A stretch of DNA of 64,000 nt from Paenibacillus ihumii (GTDB taxonomy: Bacteria; Bacillota; Bacilli; Paenibacillales; Paenibacillaceae): NCBI RefSeq assembly GCF_001403875.1, contig NZ_LN884299.1, forward strand, positions 1,674,117 through 1,738,116, given 5' to 3'. A program made the position numbers and the translations under genes. The notes under the pieces are model-generated. The model was given only the letters and a program-made list of their open reading frames with translations, was not told the DNA's origin and searched no databases. Position 1 is the stretch's first letter. Each line of letters opens with the position of its first letter. This document shows positions 8,576 to 16,305 of this stretch, piece after piece.

Positions 8576-9041
8576 ACGCTTGAGCAGGATGGAGCGGTAC
8601 GGTCAGCGCCGCAATCCGAAGGACAGACAACAACGAACCGGGGCCGCCCGGAAGCATCCAGAGCAGCATAGATCGAGCGAAGCTAAAGCTAGGGTTCCCG
8701 TAAGCAGCCCAGTCAAATCCAAAAAAACAGAGGGCAAGCAGCCCGTGCGCGGCCAACGCGTCGAGGTTATCCCAGCGGCGGACATGAGCCCTGCAGCGGA
8801 CAATGCCTTCCCTGCCACCCCATATGCATTGCACCCGCTTAGCCCCCAGGCGGAGAGAGAGGAGGCAGATGCTGTAAGTGTCCAGGAGCTGCCCTCCCGG
8901 CGGGAGGTCTACCCTTCCCAGCGGGTCAAGCTGACGAGATATTTTTTTAACACATTGCTATTTATCTTTATCGCTGTCATGGTGGCTTTGTTCTGGTGGG
9001 GCATCAGCGAATCGCCATGGGGCGTGAGCAATGGTTTATAG
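8568..9041 (+). CDS. Small basic single-pass membrane protein, YpbE-like position
   Basis: Function unknown. The product has 157 residues: a polar, Arg/Lys/Gln-rich stretch of about 120 residues with low complexity (probably disordered, cytoplasmic), one membrane segment (about 126-148, FFNTLLFIFIAVMVALFWW) and a short outer tail. It opens with MSERLSRMERYGQRR, which recalls the charged MSRxERR start of B. subtilis YpbE. YpbE, however, continues outside into a LysM domain that is absent here. Start ATG 8568 follows GGAGGAGAAA and overlaps the CPBP gene, so the two are coupled. Homology to YpbE is suggested by position only. Confidence 0.75.
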   Translation: MSERLSRMERYGQRRNPKDRQQRTGAARKHPEQHRSSEAKARVPVSSPVKSKKTEGKQPVRGQRVEVIPAADMSPAADNAFPATPYALHPLSPQAEREEADAVSVQELPSRREVYPSQRVKLTRYFFNTLLFIFIAVMVALFWWGISESPWGVSNGL

Positions 9042-9152
9042 CATAGCTGGCTGTATTTGCGATATCTGCACATTGCAATATGGTGGTTCAACTTGCTCGA
9101 GATGGGTACGCTATAACAAGAAACCCATTATATACTGAGGAGTGATGCTGCC

Positions 9153-9569
9153 ATGGGCCAGGCTCAATTGGAGCAGAATATTATCCAGGCTATAGAGAAG
9201 AATAAATTCTGTGCTATGGGGACCGTGGAGAACGGGAAACCCAAAGTCCGCTATATGGCGATTTATAACGAAGGGATGAGTATTCATCTGGCGACTAACC
9301 GCAAGACGCATAAAATCGAGGAGCTGCGGGACAACCCGAACGTCTGCCTGCTGCTTGGTTACGAGCTGGGCGGGACGAAGGAGGTCGTCGAGATTGAAGG
9401 TACTTGTGAGATTACGAAGAACGCTCAACTGCGCCAGCAGGTATGGAATGATGATCTGAGGCCATGGTTTGCCGGCCCGGACGATCCGAATTATGTTATT
9501 CTCGACGTAACGCCGACGCGTATAGAATATACGGCACACGGCTCTGATCCGCAGATGTGGAGGCCGTAA
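9153..9569 (+). CDS. Pyridoxamine 5'-phosphate oxidase-fold protein (general stress protein 26-like)
   Basis: This is a 138-residue split-barrel flavin-binding protein of the PNPOx-like family. The pattern KNKFCAMGTVENGKPKVRYMAIY, then LATNRKTHKIEELRDNPNVCLLLGYE, is the core barrel of this family, whose members bind FMN, heme or F420, or only a stress-related ligand. The partner and substrate cannot be read from sequence. It is too short, and lacks the C-terminal residues, for a true PdxH. A good ribosome binding site (TGAGGAG, ten bases before the ATG) supports the start. It is a stand-alone gene, convergent with the deacetylase lipoprotein. Confidence 0.85.
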   Translation: MGQAQLEQNIIQAIEKNKFCAMGTVENGKPKVRYMAIYNEGMSIHLATNRKTHKIEELRDNPNVCLLLGYELGGTKEVVEIEGTCEITKNAQLRQQVWNDDLRPWFAGPDDPNYVILDVTPTRIEYTAHGSDPQMWRP

Positions 9570-9610
9570 AGTGTCATTAGCGATTTGAACTCCATCCGCC
9601 GTCAAATAAA

Positions 9611-9656
9611 CAAGGGGCATCCCCGGTCTGCTTTAGACCTTCAGGGATGCCCCTTG
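9611..9656 (-). terminator. Long hairpin terminator between convergent genes
   Basis: Perfect 13-base arms (CAAGGGGCATCCC / GGGATGCCCCTTG) enclose a second small stem (GGTCT / AGACC). On the minus strand it runs into TTTATTT, so it best serves the deacetylase gene. It may also stop transcripts from the plus strand. Confidence 0.8.
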
Positions 9657-9686
9657 CTGCCGTCACGATGACGGGATATTGCTTTC

Positions 9687-10526
9687 TTAGGACTCCGCAG
9701 GATGGGATATCATTCGCGGATCGACGAAGCCGTAGCCTTCGGATTTGATTTTTGTCAGCAGTTCATCCAGTGCTTCTGCCGTCCACGGCAGCTCATGCAT
9801 CAGGATATTGCTGCCCGGGTGAAGCTGATCCATGATGTTGTTGACAACGCTTTCAGGATTATTGAATTTGGGATCCCAATCCATCGAATCGTTGGACCAA
9901 GTTATGTAAGTAAGATCGTTATCCTCGGTGATGCGATGCAGCGTTTCGTTGCTTGAGCCGAAGGGGGGACGGAAGAATTGCGGCCGTTCGCCGATGGTCT
10001 CTTCAACGATTTTCTGCACATCCTCAACCTGCTTTCGGGCGCTGTCTGCCGATTCCTGCTTCAAATCGATATGATCCCAGCTGTGGTTGCCGATCAATTG
10101 ACCCCGATCATGAATGAGCCTAAGCAAATCGGGATTGCTCTGAACATGATAGCCGTTGACAAAAAAGATCGCCTTGGCTTCATGCTTGTCCAGCGTATCG
10201 AGCAGTTGCTCCAGCACTTCCTTTTCCTTAGGGCCGTCATCAAAGGTGAGCAGAACAACCTTCTTATCAGCGCCTTCGTTGTTCGGAATGACGCGGTACG
10301 CTTGATCGAAATGATACCCAGGTTCCGACAGCTGCTGATTGGCATCTTCCTCTGCATTCGAGTTACTGCCTCCATTCGGAGCGCCGTCGTTGGCCCCTGT
10401 ATTCGTCTCCGCATGCTGATTTTGGCCCGCATTGGACGAAGCATTGCCGGCGGAGGAGCCGCTAACGCCGCAAGAGCTAAGGATCAGGCAGCAGGCCGCG
10501 ATAAGCAGAAACATCTTGTTTAGCAT
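9687..10526 (-). CDS. Polysaccharide deacetylase lipoprotein (NodB domain)
   Basis: This is a secreted, lipid-anchored carbohydrate esterase family 4 protein of 279 residues. It starts with a lipoprotein signal peptide whose lipobox is LSSC (Cys19). A Ser/Asn/Gly-rich linker follows to about residue 70, then a NodB domain. The metal and catalytic motifs are present: LTFDDGP, GNHSWDH (HxxxxH), RPPFGSSN, and later SNDSMDWDP and ILMHELPW. Targets are probably N-acetyl groups of peptidoglycan or another N-acetylated polysaccharide. The start is preceded by a near-perfect AAGGAGGTGA. It is divergent from the small gene at 10632. Confidence 0.9.
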   Translation of the reverse strand: MLNKMFLLIAACCLILSSCGVSGSSAGNASSNAGQNQHAETNTGANDGAPNGGSNSNAEEDANQQLSEPGYHFDQAYRVIPNNEGADKKVVLLTFDDGPKEKEVLEQLLDTLDKHEAKAIFFVNGYHVQSNPDLLRLIHDRGQLIGNHSWDHIDLKQESADSARKQVEDVQKIVEETIGERPQFFRPPFGSSNETLHRITEDNDLTYITWSNDSMDWDPKFNNPESVVNNIMDQLHPGSNILMHELPWTAEALDELLTKIKSEGYGFVDPRMISHPAES

Positions 10527-10631
10527 ATGATTTCACCTCCTTTCCGTGATTCTTCCTGTATTTAATGCGCATGAGTTTGAAGTATTGCGCGAACACTAAA
10601 AATGATTTTAACATATAAGGAGGTTTTTTGG

Positions 10632-10997
10632 GTGAAATCTGTCTCATTCTTATGTGGTGCATTGGTTGGAGCAGCGGCGGTCATTTGGTCAGCCAGAAGA
10701 AACGGCGGCAATCTGGGCCTAGGCAAGAATGGTATTATGAAGCTGGCAGGATTGTCGATGAATTCCGCAGGCAAAGGAAGTGGACAAGAGCAGCAATCTT
10801 CGCAAGGGCAAGGCATATTCAAAGCCGGTGAATCGAAGGAGTATCCCAGTTTCAGCTCTTCATCCTCGTCCGATGAGAGTCATTCGAAGGAATACAATCT
10901 GAAGCAGATTACGGACTTCATCAAGGGAAATGCGGATGTGCGCCGCGAGGTTGAGCAAATTCTGAAAGAGACGAATACAGTTATTCCCGGACTATAA
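10632..10997 (+). CDS. Small membrane-anchored protein of unknown function
   Basis: The product is 121 residues. It has an N-terminal hydrophobic segment with small residues (SFLCGALVGAAAVIW) and a basic stop-transfer RR. A Ser/Gln/Gly-rich linker follows (about 45-80), then a charged helical C-terminus (IKGNADVRREVEQILKE). The N-terminal pattern resembles YtxH-like proteins, but I would not assign it. GTG 10632 is chosen because AAGGAGG (10617-10623) stands eight bases upstream; an ATG further upstream would include that site. Confidence 0.75.
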   Translation: MKSVSFLCGALVGAAAVIWSARRNGGNLGLGKNGIMKLAGLSMNSAGKGSGQEQQSSQGQGIFKAGESKEYPSFSSSSSSDESHSKEYNLKQITDFIKGNADVRREVEQILKETNTVIPGL

Positions 10998-11013
10998 AAA
11001 CCTGCCGATTTAT

Positions 11014-11062
11014 GGATCATTTTCTGCTCCTTAGAGGTCGAGCGGAAAATGATTCTTTTTTT
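11014..11062 (+). terminator. Rho-independent terminator
   Basis: Sixteen-base arms (GGATCATTTTCTGCTC / GAGCGGAAAATGATTC, with wobble pairs) are followed by seven T, 17 bases after the stop of the small membrane protein gene. Confidence 0.85.
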
Positions 11063-11186
11063 GTCTATTTTATTGCGTGCATTTAAGTAAGATAAATGAT
11101 AACATACTTACAAAGAACCATTTCCAGCACATATTACAGCACGTTTCATAATCTGTTATAACAAGGCTTGGGGAGGAGGATCCTGT

Positions 11187-11804
11187 ATGAAAATTGAAAG
11201 ACTTGGCCAAGATAAGATACGGATTTTCCTCACGTTTGACGACCTTAGCGAACGCGGCATTCAGAAAGAGGACATGTGGCAGGAAATTCCCAAGGTTCAT
11301 GACCTGTTCACGGAGATGATGGATCAGGCTTACAATGAAGTGGGATTTGACGCTACAGGCCCGTTGGCCGTTGAGGTATTCGCGCTTCCTGCTCAAGGAA
11401 TGGTCGTCATAGTGACGCGCGGTAAATACGATCACCACCATGGGATCGGATCGCACTATGAGGATGAATTACCGGATGAAGTCTATGAGATGGAAGTAAC
11501 GCTGGAGCAGAGCGACACGATTCTATATTCCTTTGATGATTTTGAAGTTTTGATTGAAGCGGCTCACGTTCTGCGGCCTATGCTTACGGAAGCTGGCAGA
11601 CTATTTAAATATAATGGGAAATGGGTTCTTCAACTAGAGCCGGAAGAGCTGGAGGAAGGAAGACATCCGGCGGTAATTGCGGTGCTCGCTGAATTTGGCG
11701 AGGCGACGTCGGTAACACCGGCCATGCTCGAGGAGTACGGCAACCAGGTCATGTCCGAGAACGCAATTGGGGTTATTTGCAGTAATTTCAAGCGTCAGGA
11801 CTAA
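11187..11804 (+). CDS. mecA: MecA/YpbH-type adaptor of the ClpC protease
   Basis: This is an adaptor protein that delivers substrates to ClpCP; in B. subtilis, MecA brings ComK and MecB (YpbH) acts in sporulation and competence. It is 205 residues. The N-terminal substrate-binding region is highly typical (MKIERLGQDKIRIFLTFDD, then ERGIQKEDMWQEIPKVHDLF). The C-terminal ClpC-binding domain follows an acidic and His-containing linker (RGKYDHHHGIG). The ribosome binding site GGGGAGGAGG is strong. Its place before prsW matches B. subtilis ypbH rather than mecA, but I cannot decide which paralogue it is from sequence alone. Confidence 0.9.
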   Translation: MKIERLGQDKIRIFLTFDDLSERGIQKEDMWQEIPKVHDLFTEMMDQAYNEVGFDATGPLAVEVFALPAQGMVVIVTRGKYDHHHGIGSHYEDELPDEVYEMEVTLEQSDTILYSFDDFEVLIEAAHVLRPMLTEAGRLFKYNGKWVLQLEPEELEEGRHPAVIAVLAEFGEATSVTPAMLEEYGNQVMSENAIGVICSNFKRQD

Positions 11805-11882
11805 GGCGATGATGCGATGTATCTTCTATTGGATCCGTCAGAGTATGAATAGTTGTGTCTGGTCGATAAGGGGGGAATACCG

Positions 11883-12593
11883 TTGATTTTTTTCTCGATT
11901 GCGACCGCAGCGGTAGCCCCCGGAATCGCCTTGTTAACTTATTTCTACCTTAAGGACAAGTATGAAGCCGAACCGTTGCATATGGTCATCAAGGTTTTCT
12001 TGCTGGGCTTCATTATCATTCTACCGGTAATGATCATTCAGAGCGGTTTGATGCTGTGGCTCGGAGAAGGCTCTTTGGTCAATGCTTTTATCATTTCCGC
12101 CGGCGTTGAAGAGACGCTGAAATGGTTCGTACTGTTCCATATGATCTATAATCATACGGAATTCGATGAGCCCTATGACGGCATTCTGTACGCTACGGCC
12201 ATTTCGCTGGGCTTTGCTACGGTAGAGAACGTCATTTATTCCTTCGCACAGCAGGCCAGCGTTGGAACATTGATGCTGCGGGCATTGCTGCCGGTCTCAG
12301 GCCATGCTATGTTCGGCGTGATGATGGGCTATTACATGGGCCGCGCCAAATTCTCTACGGGCAGGGACAGCCGAAGATTTCTTGCATATTCCCTGCTGCT
12401 GCCCTTATTCTATCATGGTGTTTATGACTGGATTCTGGATAATATTACCCATTACTGGATTTGGTATATTATTCCGCTCATGGCATTTTTATGGTACGGA
12501 GGCATCGGGAAGATGTATAGGGCTAACAAGAGGTCACCCTTCCGGCGGCTGCTGGAGGACAGGGTTAACAATACCGAAAACAGGGCATCCTAA
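11883..12593 (+). CDS. prsW: Intramembrane protease PrsW
   Basis: PrsW is the site-1 protease that in B. subtilis cuts the anti-sigma factor RsiW in response to envelope stress. It is 236 residues with about seven to eight membrane segments. It starts with APGIALLTYFYLKDKY, as in the family. The conserved glutamates and histidines are in VEETLKW, ENVIYSF, HAMFGVMMGYYMG and HGVYDW. TTG 11883 is chosen: AAGGGGGG sits seven bases upstream, and the family's N-terminus begins here. No sigW/rsiW pair is beside it, but an ECF sigma/anti-sigma pair lies at 48.9-50.1 kb; any link between them is speculation. Confidence 0.9.
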   Translation: MIFFSIATAAVAPGIALLTYFYLKDKYEAEPLHMVIKVFLLGFIIILPVMIIQSGLMLWLGEGSLVNAFIISAGVEETLKWFVLFHMIYNHTEFDEPYDGILYATAISLGFATVENVIYSFAQQASVGTLMLRALLPVSGHAMFGVMMGYYMGRAKFSTGRDSRRFLAYSLLLPLFYHGVYDWILDNITHYWIWYIIPLMAFLWYGGIGKMYRANKRSPFRRLLEDRVNNTENRAS

Positions 12594-12649
12594 TGACAGT
12601 TTATTGGCGATAGCATATATCGCGAGACTGAAGGGGGTGCCTTTTTTTA

Positions 12650-12799
12650 GTGCGTGTTAAAGTGAAAATCATCTGCAAAACATGCGGCGAGCGCTTCATT
12701 CTGCGCGGCAGAAAGGAGCGGGGCCAGATTGAGACCGGGTTCAAGCAATGTCTTTGCGATAACCGCCATGATTTTGTCATTGAAGAGGACATGCTTTGA
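12650..12799 (+). CDS. 49-residue cysteine-rich protein, zinc-ribbon-like
   Basis: The product is a short basic peptide with two Cys pairs, CKTCGERF near the start and CLCDNRHDF later (CxxC and CxC). The spacing would suit a small zinc ribbon. The GTG start at 12650 has AAGGGGG about 12 bases upstream, which is rather far. The frame closes with TGA at 12797. It lies between prsW and ypeB, where B. subtilis carries sleB. Its function is unknown. The dense pattern of Cys, Arg and Lys argues against chance, but expression is not proven. Confidence 0.65.
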   Translation: MRVKVKIICKTCGERFILRGRKERGQIETGFKQCLCDNRHDFVIEEDML

Positions 12800-12846
12800 T
12801 AACAGTCTGAAGAAGTTTTTTGCGGAGCCGTGAAAAGTGAATAATC

Positions 12847-12892
12847 TTCCTTCCTTCAAGTCAAACTAACTTCAGTTCGTTGAAGGAAGGAG
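12847..12892 (+). promoter_or_regulatory. Hairpin sequestering the ypeB ribosome binding site
   Basis: A perfect 11-base inverted repeat, CCTTCCTTCAA (12849-12859) and TTGAAGGAAGG (12880-12890), extends by A-U and G-U pairs at its base and leaves a 20-base loop. The 3' arm contains the whole Shine-Dalgarno sequence AAGGAAGGAG used by ypeB. There is no T run after it, so it is not a terminator. Confidence 0.8.
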
Positions 12893-12902
12893 TGTATATG
12901 AT

Positions 12903-14270
12903 ATGTATAAACGTTTGAGTGCCATATTATTTCCGATCGCCACAGTTTTGTTAATCGGTGCTTTAATGTGGGGCTATCAAGAAAACCAAGAAAAAAACTC
13001 GATTCTGATCAAAGCGGAAAACCAATATCAGCGGGCTTTTCACAATTTGTCATTCCATGTCGACAAGCTGCATGGAGAGCTGGGGAATACACTCGCGGTG
13101 CACAGCGCTTCAACGGGGTCTCAGCGCAAGGGCTTGGTCAACGTCTGGCGAATTACGAGCGAAGCGCAGAACGAAATTAACCAGCTGCCATTAACCCTGC
13201 TTCCTTTTAACCAGACGGAGGAATTCCTGTCCAGGATTTCCAGGTTTTCTTACCAGGCGGGGGTTCGCGATCTCACCAAGCAGCCGCTCAGCGAGAACGA
13301 GATGAAGAATTTAAAGGAGCTCTACAAGAGTTCTGCCCACATATCCAAGCAGCTTCAGGAGGTACAGGACAAGGTCATCTCCAAGCGCCTTCGCTGGATG
13401 GACGTGGAGACGGCGCTTGCCAACCCGAACGAGCAGCGGGACAATACGATTATCGACGGGTTCAAGACGGTAGACAAGCGTGTCGGAGAGTACCCGGAGC
13501 TGGAGTGGGGGCCATCTGTTTCGAGCATTTATGACAAGCGATCTGTAAAGAAGCTTGGAGGCCAGCCCGTCACGGTGAATGATATCAAGACCAAAGCAGC
13601 CCGGTTCGCCGGGGTTCATTCCGGCAACAACATTCAAGTGATTGAGAATGGCAAGGGAACGGAGTGGGCCTCGTATACGGCCAAGGTTCAGGGGGGAAGC
13701 GGCTCTGAGTCCGTTACGCTGGATTTCACGCGCCATGGCGGCCATCTGATCAATTACTGGAGCGACCGGCATATCGGGCCGAAGGCTATCTCCCACCAGC
13801 AGGCCAGGGACAAGGCAGATCAATTTCTGAAAAACAAAGGCTATAACGATCTGACGCCGGTGACTTACGATGAATACGACAATATCGGCAGCTTCACATT
13901 CGTTAGAAAGGATGGCGACGTGCTCATCTACCCGGAGAAAATTTCCGTCCGGGTTGCTTTGGACAACGGGCATGTAGTAGGCATGCAGGCGAGCGATTAT
14001 GTCTATGAGCAGCAGAGCGGCAAGGATCTGAAGCTGTCTAAGCCGAAGCTCACTCTTGAGCAGGCTCGCAAATATTTGAATCCCGAATATAAAGAGCAGT
14101 ACAACCGCCTTGCGCTGATCGAAAACGATTTGTCCGAGAAGGTGCTGACATACGAATTTGGAGGGGCCATAAACGGCTCGCGCTACCGTATTTACCTGAA
14201 TGCTGACAACGGAAACGAAGAGGTTGTTGAGCAAATCCGCGACGGCCGTGCGAAGCAGGGTTCGAGGTAA
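12903..14270 (+). CDS. ypeB: Spore germination protein YpeB
   Basis: YpeB is needed for the cortex-lytic enzyme SleB to assemble and stay stable in the spore inner membrane. It is 455 residues, the normal family length. It has an N-terminal membrane anchor (about residues 6-22), a long helical domain (about 30-200) and a C-terminal region with PepSY-type repeats (for example GSESVTLDFTRHGGHLINYW and ISVRVALDNGHVVGM). In most spore formers sleB lies directly upstream; here only a tiny Cys-rich frame does. The ATG at 12903 is used; the ATG at 12898 opens only a six-codon frame. Translation may be held down by the hairpin at 12847-12892. Confidence 0.93.
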   Translation: MYKRLSAILFPIATVLLIGALMWGYQENQEKNSILIKAENQYQRAFHNLSFHVDKLHGELGNTLAVHSASTGSQRKGLVNVWRITSEAQNEINQLPLTLLPFNQTEEFLSRISRFSYQAGVRDLTKQPLSENEMKNLKELYKSSAHISKQLQEVQDKVISKRLRWMDVETALANPNEQRDNTIIDGFKTVDKRVGEYPELEWGPSVSSIYDKRSVKKLGGQPVTVNDIKTKAARFAGVHSGNNIQVIENGKGTEWASYTAKVQGGSGSESVTLDFTRHGGHLINYWSDRHIGPKAISHQQARDKADQFLKNKGYNDLTPVTYDEYDNIGSFTFVRKDGDVLIYPEKISVRVALDNGHVVGMQASDYVYEQQSGKDLKLSKPKLTLEQARKYLNPEYKEQYNRLALIENDLSEKVLTYEFGGAINGSRYRIYLNADNGNEEVVEQIRDGRAKQGSR

Positions 14271-14315
14271 GCATCATTTGCGGCGGACAGGCCGGTGGAT
14301 AGCATGTTAGACGCA

Positions 14316-14345
14316 GGATTGGAGCGAATCGCTCCAATCCTTTTT
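14316..14345 (+). terminator. Rho-independent terminator of ypeB
   Basis: Perfect 11-base arms (GGATTGGAGCG / CGCTCCAATCC) with a three-base loop are followed by five T, 45 bases after the stop. Confidence 0.9.
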
Positions 14346-14494
14346 ATGCTGACTATAAGCTTGGTATGGATTTGGAGACGCCAGCATGTAAAATGAATTT
14401 ACATCGATTGGGGTTTTTCTTGTTGATCCAGTAGACCTATGCCATGATATAATAAAATAGTAATTATTATTTAGAAACAAGGTGGTGGAGGGGC

Positions 14495-15148
14495 TTGTTT
14501 CCTAGTGTAAATGACCTGTTGCATATTCAGGTCGCATCGGCAGACGGCAATGACAAGGACAAGGAATACAAGTCACGTATCGCCGATGTCGAGGATGACA
14601 CGCTTCTGGTCGAGGTTCCGATCGAAAGCGGCAGCGGACGAATGAAGCGGCTGCATATGGGGGACGAGCTGGCGGTCTACTTCATAACCGCCGAGGGAGT
14701 CAAAAATTATTTTAATACATATGTTCTCGGCTTTGCGGATGACATCGTGCAGCTGGTAAGAATCAGAAGGCCGGACCCCGAGACGATTACTAAAGTGCAG
14801 CGGCGGCATTTTCTGCGAGTCGTGGCCAAGCTGGATATCGCAGTCAAGCTTAGCGACGGCAGACGTTTCGTAGCATTGACCGAGGATGTAAGCGGGGGCG
14901 GAGTATCTCTGATTACCGAAGGCCAGTACGGCCTGTCCGAGGGGGAGCCGCTTTATTGCTGGCTGTTGTTGAACTACAAGAACGGCACCATCGATCATGT
15001 TCCCTTTGAGGCCGAGATCGTGCGCACAAAAAAGCTTGAGACCGGGCGAATGATGGCGATGCTGAAGTTCGTCAGCATATCCGATATGGAGAGACAGAAG
15101 CTGATCCGGTATTGCTTCGAACGCCAGTTTGATTTTAAGAACCGTTAG
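14495..15148 (+). CDS. ypfA: PilZ-domain flagellar brake protein (YpfA/YcgR-like)
   Basis: This is a cyclic di-GMP receptor of 217 residues. An N-terminal YcgR-like barrel (about 1-95) precedes a PilZ domain with the ligand motifs RRHFLR (RxxxR, about residue 107) and DVSGGG (DxSxxG, about residue 131). B. subtilis YpfA (DgrA) slows swimming when it binds c-di-GMP, and a similar role is likely. The start is TTG 14495, with AAGGTGG nine bases upstream. It precedes the ypfB-like gene and cmk as in B. subtilis. Confidence 0.88.
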   Translation: MFPSVNDLLHIQVASADGNDKDKEYKSRIADVEDDTLLVEVPIESGSGRMKRLHMGDELAVYFITAEGVKNYFNTYVLGFADDIVQLVRIRRPDPETITKVQRRHFLRVVAKLDIAVKLSDGRRFVALTEDVSGGGVSLITEGQYGLSEGEPLYCWLLLNYKNGTIDHVPFEAEIVRTKKLETGRMMAMLKFVSISDMERQKLIRYCFERQFDFKNR

Positions 15149-15256
15149 CGCCAACCGCTAGTGCCCGTGCGCGTAAGGTGAAGATGCCGATAGACTGGCA
15201 GCTCCCTGCTTTGGATATGATAAATTTAACAATCCAATGCGGGAGGAGTGAGATGA

Positions 15257-15466
15257 ATGCAAAGAGACAACGACGCCGAGGAATATACGGAGCTGTTCCT
15301 GTCATTCAGCAACCGGATGGAAGCGTGGCTCAGAAAAGCTTTGATCGCAACGCTCGCCGGGCTTTGCCTATGCCAGCTTCTGCTCCGAATTCCGGCTTTG
15401 AGAGCTTATATCGCTTCGGCCGACCGTTATGAAGGCGTGGCTATCGACCGCGCCGGAGAGCGATAA
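15257..15466 (+). CDS. ypfB: Small single-pass membrane protein, YpfB position
   Basis: The product is 69 residues. It has an acidic N-terminus (MQRDNDAEEYTELF), one membrane segment (about 28-47, ALIATLAGLCLCQLLL) and a charged tail. A strong GGGAGGAG site supports the start. Its position between ypfA and cmk matches B. subtilis ypfB; the name rests on that synteny and on size, not on recognised motifs. Function unknown. Confidence 0.7.
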   Translation: MQRDNDAEEYTELFLSFSNRMEAWLRKALIATLAGLCLCQLLLRIPALRAYIASADRYEGVAIDRAGER

Positions 15467-15504
15467 TAAAAAGCAGGCTTGCAGACGGGCGGGCTTTCCC
15501 GCTT

Positions 15505-15533
15505 TTGCATCCAACCACGTTGTGTGGTATAAT
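15505..15533 (+). promoter_or_regulatory. Sigma-A promoter upstream of cmk
   Basis: TTGCAT (15505-15510), 17-base spacer, perfect TATAAT (15528-15533). The predicted start is at about 15540, directly before a hairpin. Confidence 0.75.
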
Positions 15534-15542
15534 TTTCACGTC

Positions 15543-15563
15543 GCAGGCAATGCCTGCTTTTTT
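15543..15563 (+). terminator. Hairpin with T run between ypfB and cmk
   Basis: GCAGGC-AAT-GCCTGC is followed by six T. It looks like a short terminator for ypfB, yet it lies only about three bases after the predicted cmk transcription start. In that transcript it would be a 5'-end stem-loop, possibly protecting the mRNA. Confidence 0.6.
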
Positions 15564-15594
15564 ATTGAGACCGTGTTTTGAGGAGGCGTCCGCG

Positions 15595-16305
15595 TTGGCA
15601 GAGACAACGTCATCACACAACGGCAAGATCAACATCGCGATCGACGGACCTGCCGGTGCGGGGAAGAGTACTATAGCCCGGATGGTTGCCAGCATGCTGT
15701 CATACGTTTATGTCGATACCGGTGCCATGTACCGGGCCGCGACCTGGTATTTGCAGAAGCTTGGAATCGGGCCGGAAGAAGTGGATAGAGTGCTTCATTC
15801 GGTACAGAACTTGGGTATAGAATTAATACCGGGAGAAGACGGGCAGAAGGTGATCGTAAATGGTCAAGATGTGACCGCCGAAATCCGCTCTTTAACGGTG
15901 AGCTCCCAAGTGTCCCGATACGCGCAAATCGAAGGGCTGCGAAGCTGGCTTGTGTCTCTTCAGCGGGATATGGCGCTCCGCAAAGGCGTCGTTATGGATG
16001 GACGCGATATCGGTACGACGGTGCTCCCGGATGCTGAAGTGAAGGTGTTCATGACGGCGACCGTAGAGGAGCGCGCACGCCGCCGATTCAAGGAAATGCA
16101 GGATCAGCAAGGAATTACATTGGAAATGATCGCCCGCGATATCGCTGAGCGGGATCGGCTGGACCAAGAGAGGGAAATATCCCCCCTTCGTCAGGCTGAG
16201 GATGCGATTCTGCTCGATACGACGCGTTTGACGCCTCAGGAAGCAGCAGAGCGTATCGTTTCATTAAGCCAATCTTATGGGAGAGAGAACAGGAATGATT
16301 TATAG
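15595..16305 (+). CDS. cmk: Cytidylate kinase
   Basis: Cmk phosphorylates CMP and dCMP with ATP in pyrimidine nucleotide salvage. It is 236 residues. It has P-loop GPAGAGKST (about residues 18-26), DTGAMYRA for nucleoside binding, MDGRDIGTTVLPDA, and the lid region with RRRFKEMQ and IAERDRLDQEREISPL. I chose TTG 15595: GAGGAG is about 12 bases upstream, and the P-loop then falls where it does in the family. A longer in-frame reading would cross the promoter and hairpin. It overlaps plsC by 11 bases. Confidence 0.93.
   Translation: MAETTSSHNGKINIAIDGPAGAGKSTIARMVASMLSYVYVDTGAMYRAATWYLQKLGIGPEEVDRVLHSVQNLGIELIPGEDGQKVIVNGQDVTAEIRSLTVSSQVSRYAQIEGLRSWLVSLQRDMALRKGVVMDGRDIGTTVLPDAEVKVFMTATVEERARRRFKEMQDQQGITLEMIARDIAERDRLDQEREISPLRQAEDAILLDTTRLTPQEAAERIVSLSQSYGRENRNDL

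Noticed and set aside
13311..14234. A 307-codon minus-strand frame inside ypeB
   Set aside because: A shadow of the ypeB coding frame; no start signal and no recognisable protein.
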